NCBI RefSeq assembly: GCF_900101615.1
Contig: NZ_FMZX01000001.1
Location: forward strand, 1,054,001-1,118,000
Length of the DNA: 64,000 bases
Direction of reading: 5' to 3'
Source of the DNA: Belnapia rosea
Lineage (GTDB): Bacteria > Pseudomonadota > Alphaproteobacteria > Acetobacterales > Acetobacteraceae
Part shown: positions 7,762-17,826 of the stretch, one piece after another
Position numbering within the stretch: position 1 is the stretch's first letter
Layout of the letters: each line of letters opens with the position of its first letter
Made by a program: the position numbers and the translations under genes
Notes under the pieces: model-generated
Database searches by the model: none
What the model was told of the DNA's origin: nothing
What the model saw: the letters and a program-made list of their open reading frames with translations, nothing else

Positions 7762-9120
7762 TCAGGCCAGAAGGCGGCGCATCACCCGGCCGAATTGCGC
7801 GGCGATCTCCGGTGCGGCGACATGGCGGCCCGCCTCCACCACCTGCTGGCCGCCGGCGATGACGCTGCGGATCGGGTTGGCCTGGCCGGAGAAGATCCAG
7901 GCATCGAGCAGCGCGTCCCCGGCATGGCCGGCAAGCACCGGATGGCCGGTGTCGAGCTCGACAAGGTCGCAACGACGGCCGGGGGCGATGGCGCCGATCG
8001 TCCGGCCGCAGGCAAGCGCACCGCCCTGCAGCGCGCCCTCGAACAGGAAGCGGCCGGGATGCGGCTGGGCCTCGGTGGTGGCGACGGCCCGGGATTGCCG
8101 CAGCAGGCGCTGGCCGGTCTCGAGCAGGCGCAGCTCGTCGCGGACCGCGGTGCCGACATGGCTGTCGGTGCCGATGCCGAAGCGGCCGCCGGCGGCGAGG
8201 AAATCCGGCAGCGGGAAGAACCCGTCGCCGAGCGAGGCCTCGGTGGTCGGGCAGAGGCCGGCGACGGCGCCAGTGGCGGCGAGCGCCGCCGTCTCGGCCG
8301 GGTTCATGTGGGTGGCGTGGATGAGGCACCAGCGGGCATCGACCGGCGCATGGTCCAGGAGCCATCGCACCGGGCGGGCGCCGGTGGCGAGCAGGCATTC
8401 CTCGACCTCGCGCTGCTGCTCGGCGACATGGATGTGCAGCGGCCCCGGCTCGCGCGCCACCGCCTCCAGCATCGCGGGCGTCACGGCGCGCAGGCTGTGC
8501 GGGGCCAGGCCGACCGCCATCTGCGGATCCTCCCCGGCAGCGTCGCGGCATTGCCCGACGAGGCGGAGATAGGCGTCGAGGTCGTTGAGGAAGCGCCGCT
8601 GGCCCGGCGCCGGCGGACGGCCGAAGATGCCCCCGTGCCGGTAGAGCACCGGCAGCAAGGTCAGGCCAATGCCGGTGCGGCGCGCGGCGGCGAGGTTGCG
8701 CAGCGCCATCTCCGCCGGCTCGGCATAGGGCGTGCCGTCCGGCTGGTGGTGCAGGTATTGGAACTCGGCGAGGCTGGTGAAGCCCCATTCCAGCAGCTCG
8801 ACCTGCAGCTGGGCGGCGATCGCCTCCGCCTCCTCCGGTCCGAGCCGCTCGCCGAACCGGTACATCACCTCGCGCCAGGACCAGAAGCTGTCCCGTCCCT
8901 CGGGGCTGCGGCGCTCCGTCGCGCCGGCCATCGCGCGCTGGAAGCTGTGTGAATGCAGGTTCGGCATGCCGGGCAGCAGGGCGCCGCGAAGGCGGGTGGC
9001 GCCGCCCGGCGCGGCGCCGGGGGTGACGGCGGTGATCCAGCCTGCCTCATCGGCGGCGATCAGAACCTCGGAGGCCCAGCCATCGGGCAGTAGGGCGGCG
9101 GGGGCGTGGAATCCTGGCAT
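7762..9120 (-). CDS. hutF: Formimidoylglutamate deiminase HutF
   Basis: A 452-residue amidohydrolase that turns N-formimino-L-glutamate into N-formyl-L-glutamate and ammonia, in the two-step branch of histidine breakdown. The metal-binding HSHSFQR (His56, His58) is present, followed by HIHVAEQQREVEECL, HATHMNPAE, CPTTEASLGDGFFPL and the GIGTDSHVG aspartate segment. Length is typical. It lies on the minus strand about 3.8 kb from hutUHI with three unrelated genes between. The matching deformylase (hutG) is not in the window. Confidence 0.95.
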   Translation of the reverse strand: MPGFHAPAALLPDGWASEVLIAADEAGWITAVTPGAAPGGATRLRGALLPGMPNLHSHSFQRAMAGATERRSPEGRDSFWSWREVMYRFGERLGPEEAEAIAAQLQVELLEWGFTSLAEFQYLHHQPDGTPYAEPAEMALRNLAAARRTGIGLTLLPVLYRHGGIFGRPPAPGQRRFLNDLDAYLRLVGQCRDAAGEDPQMAVGLAPHSLRAVTPAMLEAVAREPGPLHIHVAEQQREVEECLLATGARPVRWLLDHAPVDARWCLIHATHMNPAETAALAATGAVAGLCPTTEASLGDGFFPLPDFLAAGGRFGIGTDSHVGTAVRDELRLLETGQRLLRQSRAVATTEAQPHPGRFLFEGALQGGALACGRTIGAIAPGRRCDLVELDTGHPVLAGHAGDALLDAWIFSGQANPIRSVIAGGQQVVEAGRHVAAPEIAAQFGRVMRRLLA

Positions 9121-9258
9121 GCCGCATCATGGCGGCGCGGGGGCCTTTGCGGAATGGCCGCTGGGGCCAGCCATGTCCGAATGACGCTCCCTCCGCCCAG
9201 GAGGCGCGGCGGCTGGATACCAGGCAGCGGCTGCGCTTCTCCGGAGCCGCGGCACGGG

Positions 9259-10245
9259 TCAGTCCTGCGGCTCGTCCGGCGGGGCGAAGACCTGCAGCGC
9301 GGCGCGGTGGAGGCGGAAGACGGCCGGGGTATGGGTTGTCAGCTCGCCATCGGTATTGACCGGCCGGGGCTTCCGCGTCCGCAGCTCGAGCGCGGTGGTG
9401 CGGAAGGCGCGCACGTCGTGCCAGCGGCCCTGGGTGCCGCTGCGCAGCCAGGGGATCAGTGCGACCAGCCGCCACCAATGCTCGACCTCCAGGCTGTAGA
9501 CGTCGAACAGCCCGTCATCCGGCCGGGCATCCTCGGAGATGGTCATGCCGCCGCCGTAATGGCGCCCGTTGCCGACCGAGACCTGGATGGTCTTCACCCG
9601 CTCCACCTGCCCGTCATGGATCAGCGTGGCCGTGAAGGGCCGTGCGCGCCGCAGCAGGCGGAAGGCGGCGATGCCGTAGCCGAGCTTGCCCCAGCGCCGC
9701 TTGGCATCGGCCTTCAGCTCGCCGGCCAGCTCGGCGCTGAAGCCGATGCTGGCGACGTTGAAGTAGGGGTGCCCGTTGACCTCGCCGAGATCGACCGGGC
9801 GCGGCGCCGCCTCGGCGATCACCCGAGCCGCCTCCTCCAGCTCGAGCGGGATGCCGAGGCTGCGGGCGAGGTCGTTGGCGGTGCCGAGCGGCATGATGCC
9901 GAAGGGCAGCCCCGCCTTGCGGAGCCCCGGGATGGCGGCGTTGAGCGTGCCGTCGCCGCCGCCGATGACGACGCAGTTGATCCCGCCCTCTCCGGCGTGG
10001 TTCCGGGCCAGGCCGGTGGTGATGGCATCGGCACAGGCCATCCCGTCCGGCGGATCGAAGCGGGTGACGCCGATGCCGGCCATTTCCAGCGCGTCATGCG
10101 CTGCCTCGGCCTCCTCGTCGCCCCGTCGCGCCCGGCGGTTGACGATCAGCAGGGCGCGGCGGTTTTCGTTGGTAGTACGAATTGTCCCGGCTCCGACCTG
10201 TTGCGCCGATGAAACCGGTGAAGCGGCCGGAGGTTGCGGCAGCAT
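9259..10245 (-). CDS. Diacylglycerol kinase-family lipid kinase (YegS-like)
   Basis: A 328-residue kinase of the DAGK catalytic family. It has an N-terminal nucleotide-binding segment (LLIVNRRARRG), the GGGDGTLNA phosphate loop, PLGTANDLARSLG, and a C-terminal beta-sandwich ending PVNTDGEL. Likely substrates are diacylglycerol, sphingoid or other membrane lipids. The ATG at 10245 leaves only 22 bp to the divergent PAP2 gene. The 30 residues before the conserved core use unusually AT-rich codons, so a later non-ATG start is possible. A lipid kinase beside a lipid phosphatase suggests opposing reactions on the same membrane lipids. Confidence 0.85.
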   Translation of the reverse strand: MLPQPPAASPVSSAQQVGAGTIRTTNENRRALLIVNRRARRGDEEAEAAHDALEMAGIGVTRFDPPDGMACADAITTGLARNHAGEGGINCVVIGGGDGTLNAAIPGLRKAGLPFGIMPLGTANDLARSLGIPLELEEAARVIAEAAPRPVDLGEVNGHPYFNVASIGFSAELAGELKADAKRRWGKLGYGIAAFRLLRRARPFTATLIHDGQVERVKTIQVSVGNGRHYGGGMTISEDARPDDGLFDVYSLEVEHWWRLVALIPWLRSGTQGRWHDVRAFRTTALELRTRKPRPVNTDGELTTHTPAVFRLHRAALQVFAPPDEPQD

Positions 10246-10267
10246 CGAACCAAAGGAGCGACACCCT

Positions 10268-10984
10268 ATGGATCAGCCCGGCGACCCGCGCCCCCTGTCC
10301 TGGCTCGGCCGGCTTGCCGGCCAGGCGGCGCCGCTGCTGGCGCTCGCCATCTGCGCCGGCGGGCTGCTCGGCTTCCTGGAACTGATGGAGGTGCTGGAGG
10401 GCGAAGGCCGCAGCTATGACGAGGCCGTGCTGCGCGCCCTCCGCCGGCCGGATGACCTGGCGGACCCGATCGGCCCGCCCTGGCTGGAGCTGACGATGCG
10501 GGACATCACCGCGCTCGGCGGCATCCCGGTCCTCGGGTTGCTCTCCGTGCTCGCGCTCGGCTGGCTCGTGCTGCGTCGCCGCTGGCAGTCGGTGGTGCTG
10601 CTGCTGATCTCGCTGCCTGGCGGGATGCTGCTCAACGCGATGCTGAAACAGGGATTCGACCGCCCGCGGCCCAGCCTCGTCGCGCATCTGGTCGAGGTCG
10701 AGACCAGCAGCTTCCCGAGCGGCCACGCCATGCTCTCGGCGGTGGGTTTCCTCACCCTCGGGGCGCTGCTCGCCGGGGCGGCGAAGCGGCGGCGGGAGCG
10801 CGGCTACGTGCTGGCCGTTGCCGTGCTGCTGACGCTGCTGATCGGCGGCAGCCGGGTCTATCTCGGCGTCCACTGGCCGAGCGATGTGCTGGCCGGGTGG
10901 TGCCTCGGCGCCGCCTGGGCGATGGGCTGCTGGCTCCTGCTGCGGTTCGGCCGGCGCTTCATGCCGCTGGGCCGGCGGGGCTGA
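10268..10984 (+). CDS. PAP2-family membrane phosphatase
   Basis: A 238-residue membrane protein with about six hydrophobic segments and the three phosphatase motifs: KQGFDRPRP, SSFPSGHAM and SRVYLGVHWPSD. Such enzymes hydrolyse phosphatidic acid, undecaprenyl pyrophosphate or similar lipid phosphates at the outer face of the inner membrane. The start ATG at 10268 is preceded by AAAGGAG. It diverges from the lipid kinase gene and converges with the glycosyltransferase gene that ends 17 bp away. Whether it is a BacA-independent undecaprenyl pyrophosphatase or a phosphatidate phosphatase cannot be decided. Confidence 0.9.
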   Translation: MDQPGDPRPLSWLGRLAGQAAPLLALAICAGGLLGFLELMEVLEGEGRSYDEAVLRALRRPDDLADPIGPPWLELTMRDITALGGIPVLGLLSVLALGWLVLRRRWQSVVLLLISLPGGMLLNAMLKQGFDRPRPSLVAHLVEVETSSFPSGHAMLSAVGFLTLGALLAGAAKRRRERGYVLAVAVLLTLLIGGSRVYLGVHWPSDVLAGWCLGAAWAMGCWLLLRFGRRFMPLGRRG

Positions 10985-11000
10985 CCGCCGGCCGGCGGCC

Positions 11001-12752
11001 TCAGTCGCGCGCCTCGGGCCGCAGGGGCCGGGCGCGCGCCGCCTGCACCGCCGGGTTGTCCTGCCGGATCTGCAGCGCATGGGCGGCGCAGGCCGGGGCC
11101 GGGCCGTTGGCGATGGCGCCGCGGTCCTCGATGAGGTTCGCCGCCTCCAGCCGCGCCCGGTAATCCGGGATGGAGCGGTCCGCCACATGCCGGCCGCCCA
11201 CCGGGGTCTTGGCGGGGTCCGCCTCGCCGCGCCAGAAAATCTCGGGCAGGATGACGAGGTCGAGCTGGGCGCTTTCGGCCATCAGCTTGTCCCAGTTGAT
11301 GCTGGTCTCGCTGTCGTTCACCAGCTCGATCACATGCGCCCGCCTTCCCTGGCGGAGATAGGCGTTGTTCACCGTGTTCGGGTTGATCGCCGTGGTCAGG
11401 CCGAAGAGGCCGATGCGCAGGCGCTCCCCATCCGGCCGCTGGGGCATCAGGCCGGTGACGGCGGCGAGGTCGCAGGCGGTGTTGTCACGCCAGCTCGCCT
11501 CGACCAGCGGCCGCAGCGGCCGGCCGGGAACCGGGCCGGCGAAGGCGATGGCCCAGGCGGTGCCGAGCTGGGCAAGGCCGGCGAGCGCGATCACCAGGGT
11601 CGCCCCGCGCGCGACACGGGCCATCCGTGGGTCGCGGAGCGCGGTGCCCATGGCGAGGCCCAGGGGATAGGCCAGGAGGATCAGGCTGATCCCGACATAG
11701 CGCTCGGTCTGGTTGTTGGAGAGGACGAAGGCACCGATGGCCGGCAGGGCGGCCACGGCCGAGAGCAGCGTGAAGCTGCGCTGGCCCTGGCCGAGCCGGC
11801 GCCAGGCCAGCAGGAGCAGCACCAGGCCCGAGGCCAGCAGGGCCAGGCCGCCGAAGCCGAGCACATCCCAGATGAGGCTATAGGCGACGCGCAGGCCGAA
11901 GGGCTGGCCGATATCCTCGGGTGGGACGAAGAAGGCGTAGCCCTCCGCCGTCTGCCGCGCATAGCCGACATAGCGGCCGCCATTCAGCAGGTAGAAGGGC
12001 CAGGCGACCAGGGCGAGGCCGACCGCCGGCAACAACAGGCGGAGGCGCAGGGCCGCCGTGTCACGCTCCTGCCACCAGCGCCAGGCGGCGATGCCGACCC
12101 AGGCGAGGCCGATGGTCGGCAGGAAGGTCAGCTTCGCCAGCGCGCCGAGGCCGAGCACTGGCCCGAGCAGGCCGAGCCGCCAGATCGAGGCGCGCGGCGC
12201 GACCGCCTCGCGCAGCAGCAGCGCGAGCGCCGAGGCGGCGGCGAAATGCAGCGGCAGTTCGGTCATGAAGCTCTGCGCGCCGAGCATGTTGAGCGGTGCG
12301 AGCAGGTAGAGCAGCACGCCCGCCGCGGCGCCGGCGAGGCCGGCCACGGGCCGCAGGCCAAGCCAGATGACGAAGGCGGTCGCCGCCGTCATCGCCGAGG
12401 CCAGCAAGCGGAGCGCGGTCTGCGCATCGCCCTGGAACAGCGCGGCGATGGGCAGGCCGAGCAGGCGAAGCCCCGGCGGCAGCCAGCGGTCCTGCAGCAG
12501 CAGGTCGTCGCGCAGCGCGGCAAGGTCGCCGCTGCGCAGCACCAGTGCATCGGCCATCGAGAGGTTGAGGTGCATCACCTCGTCCCAGGTGCTGAGCATC
12601 GGGTTGCGGCTGATCCATAGCCAGGCGAGCCCGGCCAGCGTCGCCAGCGCCGCCACGGCCAGCAGGCTGAGGAGACGGCCGGGCCAGCGCGGCAGCTCCA
12701 TGCCTTGGATGGTGTTGGTCTGCGGGGCGAGGGAGTCCGGCAAGGCGGTCAT
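11001..12752 (-). CDS. GT39-like integral membrane glycosyltransferase
   Basis: A 583-residue protein with many transmembrane segments across about residues 15-420 and a soluble C-terminal part of about 150 residues. Just after the first membrane helix it has STWDEVMHLN, which fits the acidic pair of the polyprenol-phosphate-sugar-dependent GT-C/GT39 enzymes. An in-frame start at 12860 would add 36 Cys- and Arg-rich residues from the divergent promoter region. The ATG at 12752 (MTALPDSLAPQTN) is preferred. Acceptor and sugar are unknown; lipid A, protein or surface glycan are possible. Confidence 0.65.
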   Translation of the reverse strand: MTALPDSLAPQTNTIQGMELPRWPGRLLSLLAVAALATLAGLAWLWISRNPMLSTWDEVMHLNLSMADALVLRSGDLAALRDDLLLQDRWLPPGLRLLGLPIAALFQGDAQTALRLLASAMTAATAFVIWLGLRPVAGLAGAAAGVLLYLLAPLNMLGAQSFMTELPLHFAAASALALLLREAVAPRASIWRLGLLGPVLGLGALAKLTFLPTIGLAWVGIAAWRWWQERDTAALRLRLLLPAVGLALVAWPFYLLNGGRYVGYARQTAEGYAFFVPPEDIGQPFGLRVAYSLIWDVLGFGGLALLASGLVLLLLAWRRLGQGQRSFTLLSAVAALPAIGAFVLSNNQTERYVGISLILLAYPLGLAMGTALRDPRMARVARGATLVIALAGLAQLGTAWAIAFAGPVPGRPLRPLVEASWRDNTACDLAAVTGLMPQRPDGERLRIGLFGLTTAINPNTVNNAYLRQGRRAHVIELVNDSETSINWDKLMAESAQLDLVILPEIFWRGEADPAKTPVGGRHVADRSIPDYRARLEAANLIEDRGAIANGPAPACAAHALQIRQDNPAVQAARARPLRPEARD

Positions 12753-12830
12753 CCTGGATTGTGGGGGTTCGCACTCTGCTGCGCCGCAACAGAACGTTTT
12801 GGCGGGGCGACGCAACCCACAACTGCGCCA

Positions 12831-12888
12831 GAGGCAGCAGGATGGCGCAAAGAAAACCAAAGGGTTTTGAAAGCCTTGGTGCTGCCTC
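12831..12888. repeat. Nested inverted-repeat element in the GT39 / hutU divergent gap
   Basis: GAGGCAGCA and TGCTGCCTC (9-bp perfect arms, 12831-12839 and 12880-12888) enclose a second hairpin AAAACC-AAAG-GGTTTT at 12853-12868. It lies between two divergent genes, so it is unlikely to be a terminator for either. The inner part is AT-rich. It could be a small mobile-element remnant or a regulatory fold. Confidence 0.5.
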
Positions 12889-12948
12889 CCATTGGAGTTG
12901 CGGGACAGGGAGGCTGACGCGCGACGCGGCGCGGCCTAATCTGGCGCC

Positions 12949-14625
12949 ATGACCGATCCAGCCGCCGCCCGCTTCCGCAACGCCCCCGCCATCCGCGCCC
13001 CGCGCGGGCTGGAACGCACCGCCCTGCACTGGACGACGGAGGCGCCGCTCCGGATGCTGATGAACAACCTCGATGCCGAGGTGGCGGAGCGGCCGGGCGA
13101 GCTCGTCGTCTATGGTGGCATCGGCCGGGCCGCGCGGGACTGGGCCAGCTACGAGCGCATCGTCGAGACGCTGCGCCGGCTCCGCGAGGACCAGACGCTG
13201 CTGGTGCAGTCCGGCAAGCCGGTCGGCGTCTTCGAGACCCATGCCGATGCGCCGCGGGTGCTGATCGCCAACAGCAACCTGGTGCCGCGCTGGGCGACCT
13301 GGGAGCATTTCTCCGAACTCGATCGCCGCGGCCTCATGATGTACGGCCAGATGACGGCCGGCTCCTGGATCTATATCGGCAGCCAGGGCATCGTGCAGGG
13401 CACCTACGAGACCTTCGCCGAGGCCGGGCGGCAGCATTTCGGTGGCGATCTCGGCGGGCGCTGGATCCTCACCGGCGGGCTGGGCGGCATGGGCGGGGCG
13501 CAGCCGCTGGCGGGTGTCTTCGCCGGAGCCTCGGTGCTGGCGGTCGAGTGCCAGCCCTCCTCCATCGAGAAGCGGCTGGAGACGAAGTATCTCGACCACC
13601 GGGCGGACGACCTCGACACGGCGCTCGGCATGATCCGCGCCGCCTGCGCCGAGCGGCGGGCGATCTCGGTCGGGCTTCTGGGCAATGCGGCGGAGGTCTT
13701 CCCCGAGCTGGTCCGCCGCGGCGTGGTGCCGGACATCGTCACCGACCAGACCAGCGCGCATGACCCGGCCAATGGCTACCTGCCGGCGGGCTGGACGCTG
13801 GCCGAATGGACGGCGAAGCGGGAGACCGACCCGGCCGCCGTCGCCGCCGCGGCCCGCCGCAGCATGGTCGCGCATGTGCAGGCGATGCTCGATTTCCAGG
13901 CGCTCGGCGCCAAGGTCCTCGATTACGGCAACAACATCCGGCAGATGGCGAAGGAGGAAGGGCTGGCCGACGCCTTCGGCTTCCCAGGCTTCGTGCCGGC
14001 CTATATCCGTCCCCTGTTCTGCCGCGGCATCGGCCCCTTCCGCTGGGCGGCGCTCTCGGGCGACCCGGAGGACATCTACAGGACCGACGCCAAGGTGCGG
14101 GAGCTGATCCCGGAGGATGCGCATCTGCACCGCTGGCTCGACATGGCCCGCGCCCGGATCAGCTTCCAGGGCCTGCCGGCGCGGATCTGCTGGGTCGGTC
14201 TCGGGCAGCGCGACCGGCTCGGCCTCGCCTTCAACGAGATGGTGGCGCGGGGCGAGATCGGGCCGATCGTCATCGGCCGCGACCACCTGGATTCCGGCAG
14301 CGTCGCTTCCCCGAACCGGGAGACCGAGGCGATGCGCGACGGGTCGGATGCCGTCTCCGACTGGCCGCTGCTGAACGCGCTGCTGAACACCGCCTCGGGG
14401 GCCACCTGGGTGAGCCTGCATCACGGCGGTGGCGTCGGCATGGGGTTCAGCCAGCATGCCGGCATGGTCATCGTCTGCGACGGCACGGCCGATGCGGCGC
14501 GGCGGCTGAAGCGCGTGCTGTGGAACGACCCGGCCACCGGGGTGATGCGCCATGCCGATGCGGGCTACGACATCGCCATCGACTGTGCGCGGGAGCATGG
14601 GCTCGACCTGCCCATGCTGCGCTGA
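12949..14625 (+). CDS. hutU: Urocanate hydratase HutU
   Basis: A 558-residue NAD+-dependent enzyme that converts urocanate to imidazolonepropionate, the second step of histidine breakdown. Recognised by [50 protein letters not shown] in the NAD region, the conserved cysteine segment [10 protein letters not shown], and [18 protein letters not shown] near the C-terminus. Length is as expected. First gene of hutU-hutH-hutI-thioesterase, with 31 bp to hutH. The divergent gap upstream holds the folded element at 12831-12888 but no recognised HutC operator. Confidence 0.97.
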   Translation: MTDPAAARFRNAPAIRAPRGLERTALHWTTEAPLRMLMNNLDAEVAERPGELVVYGGIGRAARDWASYERIVETLRRLREDQTLLVQSGKPVGVFETHADAPRVLIANSNLVPRWATWEHFSELDRRGLMMYGQMTAGSWIYIGSQGIVQGTYETFAEAGRQHFGGDLGGRWILTGGLGGMGGAQPLAGVFAGASVLAVECQPSSIEKRLETKYLDHRADDLDTALGMIRAACAERRAISVGLLGNAAEVFPELVRRGVVPDIVTDQTSAHDPANGYLPAGWTLAEWTAKRETDPAAVAAAARRSMVAHVQAMLDFQALGAKVLDYGNNIRQMAKEEGLADAFGFPGFVPAYIRPLFCRGIGPFRWAALSGDPEDIYRTDAKVRELIPEDAHLHRWLDMARARISFQGLPARICWVGLGQRDRLGLAFNEMVARGEIGPIVIGRDHLDSGSVASPNRETEAMRDGSDAVSDWPLLNALLNTASGATWVSLHHGGGVGMGFSQHAGMVIVCDGTADAARRLKRVLWNDPATGVMRHADAGYDIAIDCAREHGLDLPMLR

Positions 14626-14656
14626 GCCTGTCAGCCCAGGAGGAGTAGGCCGAGGC

Positions 14657-16177
14657 ATGACCGACAGTACCGACGCCCCGCCCTTCCGGCCCGGCGAGGC
14701 CGGGCTCGCCGGGCTGCGCGCCGTCATGGAGGGCGGGCCACTGCATCTCGCCGAGGGCTGGCGCGAGGCGGTGGAGGCCTCAGCGGCGGCGCTCGAGGCC
14801 CGGATGGCGACGGGCGAGGCGCTGTACGGGGTCAATACCGGCTTCGGCAAGCTGGCCAGCACCCGCATCCCGGCCGAAGGTCTGGCGCAGCTGCAGCTCA
14901 ACCTGCTGCGCAGCCATGCGGCCGGCACCGGGCCGCTGCTGCCACGGCCCGTGGTGCGCCTCATCCTCGCGCTGAAGGCGCTGTCGCTCGCCCGTGGCGC
15001 GTCCGGCGTGCGGCCGGCGGTGGTGGAGGCGCTGCTCGGCCTGCTTGCCGCCGATATGCTGCCCGCCATCCCGGCGCGTGGCTCGGTCGGCGCCTCGGGC
15101 GACCTCGCACCGCTCGCGCATCTCTCGCTGGTGCTGGTCGGCGAGGGCGAGGCCTTCCTCGGCGGCCGGATAGTGACCGGGGCCGAAGCCATGGCGGCGG
15201 CCGGGCTCAGACCCCTCGTGCTCGGGCCGAAGGAGGGGCTGGCGCTGCTGAACGGCACGCAGGTGAGCACGGCGCTTGCACTCGCCGCCCTCTTCGCCGC
15301 CGAGGACCTGCTGGCGACGGCGCTGGTCGCCGGGGCCATGTCGGTCGATGCGGCGCGCGGCAGCGATACGCCCTTCGACCCGCGGATCCATGCCCTGCGT
15401 GGCCAGCCGGGACAGATCCGCGTCGCCGGGGCGCTGCGCACGCTGCTCGCGGGCAGCCAGATCCGCGAGAGCCACCGCGAGGGCGACCCGCGCGTGCAGG
15501 ACCCCTACTCGCTCCGCTGCCAGCCGCAAGTGGCCGGTGCCTGCCTCGACCTGCTCGGGCACGCGGCGCAGGTGCTGGAGCGGGAAGCCAATGCCGTCAC
15601 CGACAACCCGCTGGTGATCGGGCAGGAGGTGCTCTCGGGCGGCAACTTCCATGCCGAGCCGGTGGCCTTCGCCGCCGACACCATGGCCCTGGCGCTGGCC
15701 GAGCTCGGCGCCATCAGCGAGCGGCGGATCGCCCTGCTGACCGACCCGGCGCTGTCCGGCCTGCCGGCCTTCCTGGTGCGGGATGGCGGCCTGAATTCCG
15801 GCTTCATGATCGCCCAGGTCACGGCGGCGGCGCTGACGGCCGAGAACCGGGCCCTGGCGGCGCCGCGCAGCGTCGACAGCATCCCGACCAGCGCCAACCA
15901 GGAGGACCATGTGAGCATGGCGACCGGCGCCGCGCTGCGGCTGCACGACATGGCCGACAACCTCGCCGCCATCCTCTCGATCGAGCTGCTGGCCGCGGCG
16001 CAGGGCCTCGAATTCCACCGCCCGCTGCAGAGCGCACCAGCGCTGGAGGCGGCGCATGGGCTGGTCCGCAACGTCGCCGCCGCCTGGGATGCGGACCGGG
16101 CGATGGCGCCGGATATCGCCGCGGTGAAGGCGCTGGTGGAACATGGCCGCTTCGCCGCCCTGGTGGGGTGGGGCTGA
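14657..16177 (+). CDS. hutH: Histidine ammonia-lyase HutH
   Basis: A 506-residue lyase that deaminates histidine to urocanate. The prosthetic group forms from Ala146-Ser147-Gly148 in [15 protein letters not shown]. Other family marks are [11 protein letters not shown] near residue 58, [12 protein letters not shown] and a QEDHVSM segment. An in-frame ATG at 14552 lies inside hutU. The ATG at 14657 ([10 protein letters not shown]) follows AGGAGGAG and is the sensible start. Its stop overlaps the hutI start by one base (TGATG). Confidence 0.97.
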   Translation: MTDSTDAPPFRPGEAGLAGLRAVMEGGPLHLAEGWREAVEASAAALEARMATGEALYGVNTGFGKLASTRIPAEGLAQLQLNLLRSHAAGTGPLLPRPVVRLILALKALSLARGASGVRPAVVEALLGLLAADMLPAIPARGSVGASGDLAPLAHLSLVLVGEGEAFLGGRIVTGAEAMAAAGLRPLVLGPKEGLALLNGTQVSTALALAALFAAEDLLATALVAGAMSVDAARGSDTPFDPRIHALRGQPGQIRVAGALRTLLAGSQIRESHREGDPRVQDPYSLRCQPQVAGACLDLLGHAAQVLEREANAVTDNPLVIGQEVLSGGNFHAEPVAFAADTMALALAELGAISERRIALLTDPALSGLPAFLVRDGGLNSGFMIAQVTAAALTAENRALAAPRSVDSIPTSANQEDHVSMATGAALRLHDMADNLAAILSIELLAAAQGLEFHRPLQSAPALEAAHGLVRNVAAAWDADRAMAPDIAAVKALVEHGRFAALVGWG

Positions 16178-17361
16178 TGTTCGACCGGGTCTGGCTGAAC
16201 GCGAACCTGGCGACGATGCAGGGCAAGGGACTCGGCATCCTCGAGAATGGCGCCATCGCCGCGCAGGATGGGCGGATCGCCTGGGTCGGCCCGCGCGCGG
16301 CCCTGCCAGGCGGGGGGATCGAGACCACGGATTGCGGCGGTGCCTGGATCCTGCCGGGCCTGATCGACTGCCATACCCACCTCGTCTTCGGCGGCGACCG
16401 GGCGGATGAGTTCGAGCGGCGGCTGGCGGGCGAGGATTACCAGGCCATCCTCAAGGCGGGCGGCGGCATCCTCTCCACGGTACGGGCGACGCGGGCGGCG
16501 AGCGAGGATGCGCTGCTGGCGGCCGCCCTGCCCCGCGCCGATGCGCTCATCGCCGAAGGCGTCACCACCGTCGAGGTCAAGTCGGGCTATGGGCTGGAGC
16601 GCGAGGCGGAGCTGCGGCAGCTGCGCGCGGCCCGTCGGCTGGCAGAGGAACGGCCGGTCGCGGTACAGGCAACGCTGCTCGCCGCCCATGCCGTGCCGCC
16701 CGAATTCGCCGGGCGGCGCGCCGATTATGCCCGGCTCGTGGCGGAGGAGATGGTGCCCGCCGCCATCGGCCTCGCCGATGCGGTCGATCTCTTCCATGAC
16801 CCGCTGGCCTTCGACACCGCGGATGCGCGGCTGGTGATCGCGGCGGCGCAGCGGGCCGGCCTGCCGGTCAAGCTGCATGGCGACCAGCATGGCGACATGG
16901 GCAGCGCCGCGCTGGGCGCCGAATGCGGCGCGCTCTCCGTCGATCACCTGGAGCATGCGAATGCCGCGGGGCTGGCGGCGATGGGGCGGGCGGGCACCGT
17001 CGCCGTGCTGCTGCCGGGGGCGACGCTTTTCCTGCGGGAGACGCGCATCCCCGACATCGCCGCGATGCGGACGGCGGGGCTGCGGATGGCGGTGAGCACG
17101 GATGTGAATCCCGGGTCTTCCCCCACCCTCTCGCTGCTGCTGATGCTGAACCTGGCCTGCACGCTCTACCGCCTTACCGTGACAGAGGCGCTGCGCGGCG
17201 TGACCGTGGAGGCGGCGGCGGCACTCGGCCTCGCGGACCGCGGCCGGCTGGCGCCCGGCCTGCGCTGCGACCTGGCGCTCTACCGCATCGCCCGGCCGGC
17301 GGAGCTCTGCTACTGGATGGGCCGCAATCCCTGCATCGGCCGCGTGCTGGAAGGACGTTGA
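16177..17361 (+). CDS. hutI: Imidazolonepropionase HutI
   Basis: A 394-residue amidohydrolase that opens imidazolonepropionate to formimino-glutamate. It has the metal-binding DCHTHLVFGGDR (His66, His68), the substrate segment EVKSGYGL, LHGDQHGDMG and STDVNPGSSP near the C-terminal active-site Asp. A GTG nine bases upstream is in frame, but the ATG at 16177, overlapping the hutH stop, fits coupled translation. Its own stop overlaps the next ATG by one base. Confidence 0.96.
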   Translation: MFDRVWLNANLATMQGKGLGILENGAIAAQDGRIAWVGPRAALPGGGIETTDCGGAWILPGLIDCHTHLVFGGDRADEFERRLAGEDYQAILKAGGGILSTVRATRAASEDALLAAALPRADALIAEGVTTVEVKSGYGLEREAELRQLRAARRLAEERPVAVQATLLAAHAVPPEFAGRRADYARLVAEEMVPAAIGLADAVDLFHDPLAFDTADARLVIAAAQRAGLPVKLHGDQHGDMGSAALGAECGALSVDHLEHANAAGLAAMGRAGTVAVLLPGATLFLRETRIPDIAAMRTAGLRMAVSTDVNPGSSPTLSLLLMLNLACTLYRLTVTEALRGVTVEAAAALGLADRGRLAPGLRCDLALYRIARPAELCYWMGRNPCIGRVLEGR

Positions 17362-17774
17362 TGGACCTCGATACCATGCTCGCCGTGATCCGCCGCGGCG
17401 TGCCGCTCGCCGGGGAATGGGGGGTCGAGCTGCTGGAGGCGGCGGATGGCCGGGCGCTGCTGCGCCTGCCGGCCGATGCGCGGCTGCTGCGGCCGGGCAA
17501 TACCATCTCGGGCCCGGCACTCATGGGGCTGGCGGATGTGGCGATGTGGGCGGCCCTGCTGTCGCTCACCGAAGGGCGGGACGACAGCGTGACCTCCACC
17601 ATGACGGTGAATTTCCTCCGCCCCGCCGGCAGCGGCCCGGTGCTGGCCGAGGCGCGCATCGTCAAGCGCGGCAAGCGGATGGTATTCGGCGAGATCCTGC
17701 TGCGCGCCGAGGGCAGCGAGGAGCCAGCCGTGCATGTGACGACGACCTGGGCGGTGATCGCACCCGGTCGTTGA
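17361..17774 (+). CDS. PaaI-family thioesterase (hotdog fold)
   Basis: A 137-residue hotdog-fold protein with the family's GNTISGPALMGLADVAMWAALLSL helix region (about residues 50-72) and TSTMTVNFLRPA strand. Members hydrolyse acyl-CoA thioesters, often phenylacetyl- or benzoyl-type. It is the fourth gene of the hut operon, overlapping the hutI stop by one base. No step of histidine breakdown needs a thioesterase, so its link to the pathway may be only positional. The substrate is unknown. Confidence 0.82.
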   Translation: MDLDTMLAVIRRGVPLAGEWGVELLEAADGRALLRLPADARLLRPGNTISGPALMGLADVAMWAALLSLTEGRDDSVTSTMTVNFLRPAGSGPVLAEARIVKRGKRMVFGEILLRAEGSEEPAVHVTTTWAVIAPGR

Positions 17775-17826
17775 GTGACCGAACCAGCCGCTACCGCCGG
17801 CGTTTCCGCTGCCCAGAGGACTTCAG

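Noticed and set aside
12061-15441. A 1,126-codon frame on the minus strand across hutU and hutH
   Set aside because: It is antisense to two certain enzymes, is Arg/Ala-rich, and lacks any recognisable domain.
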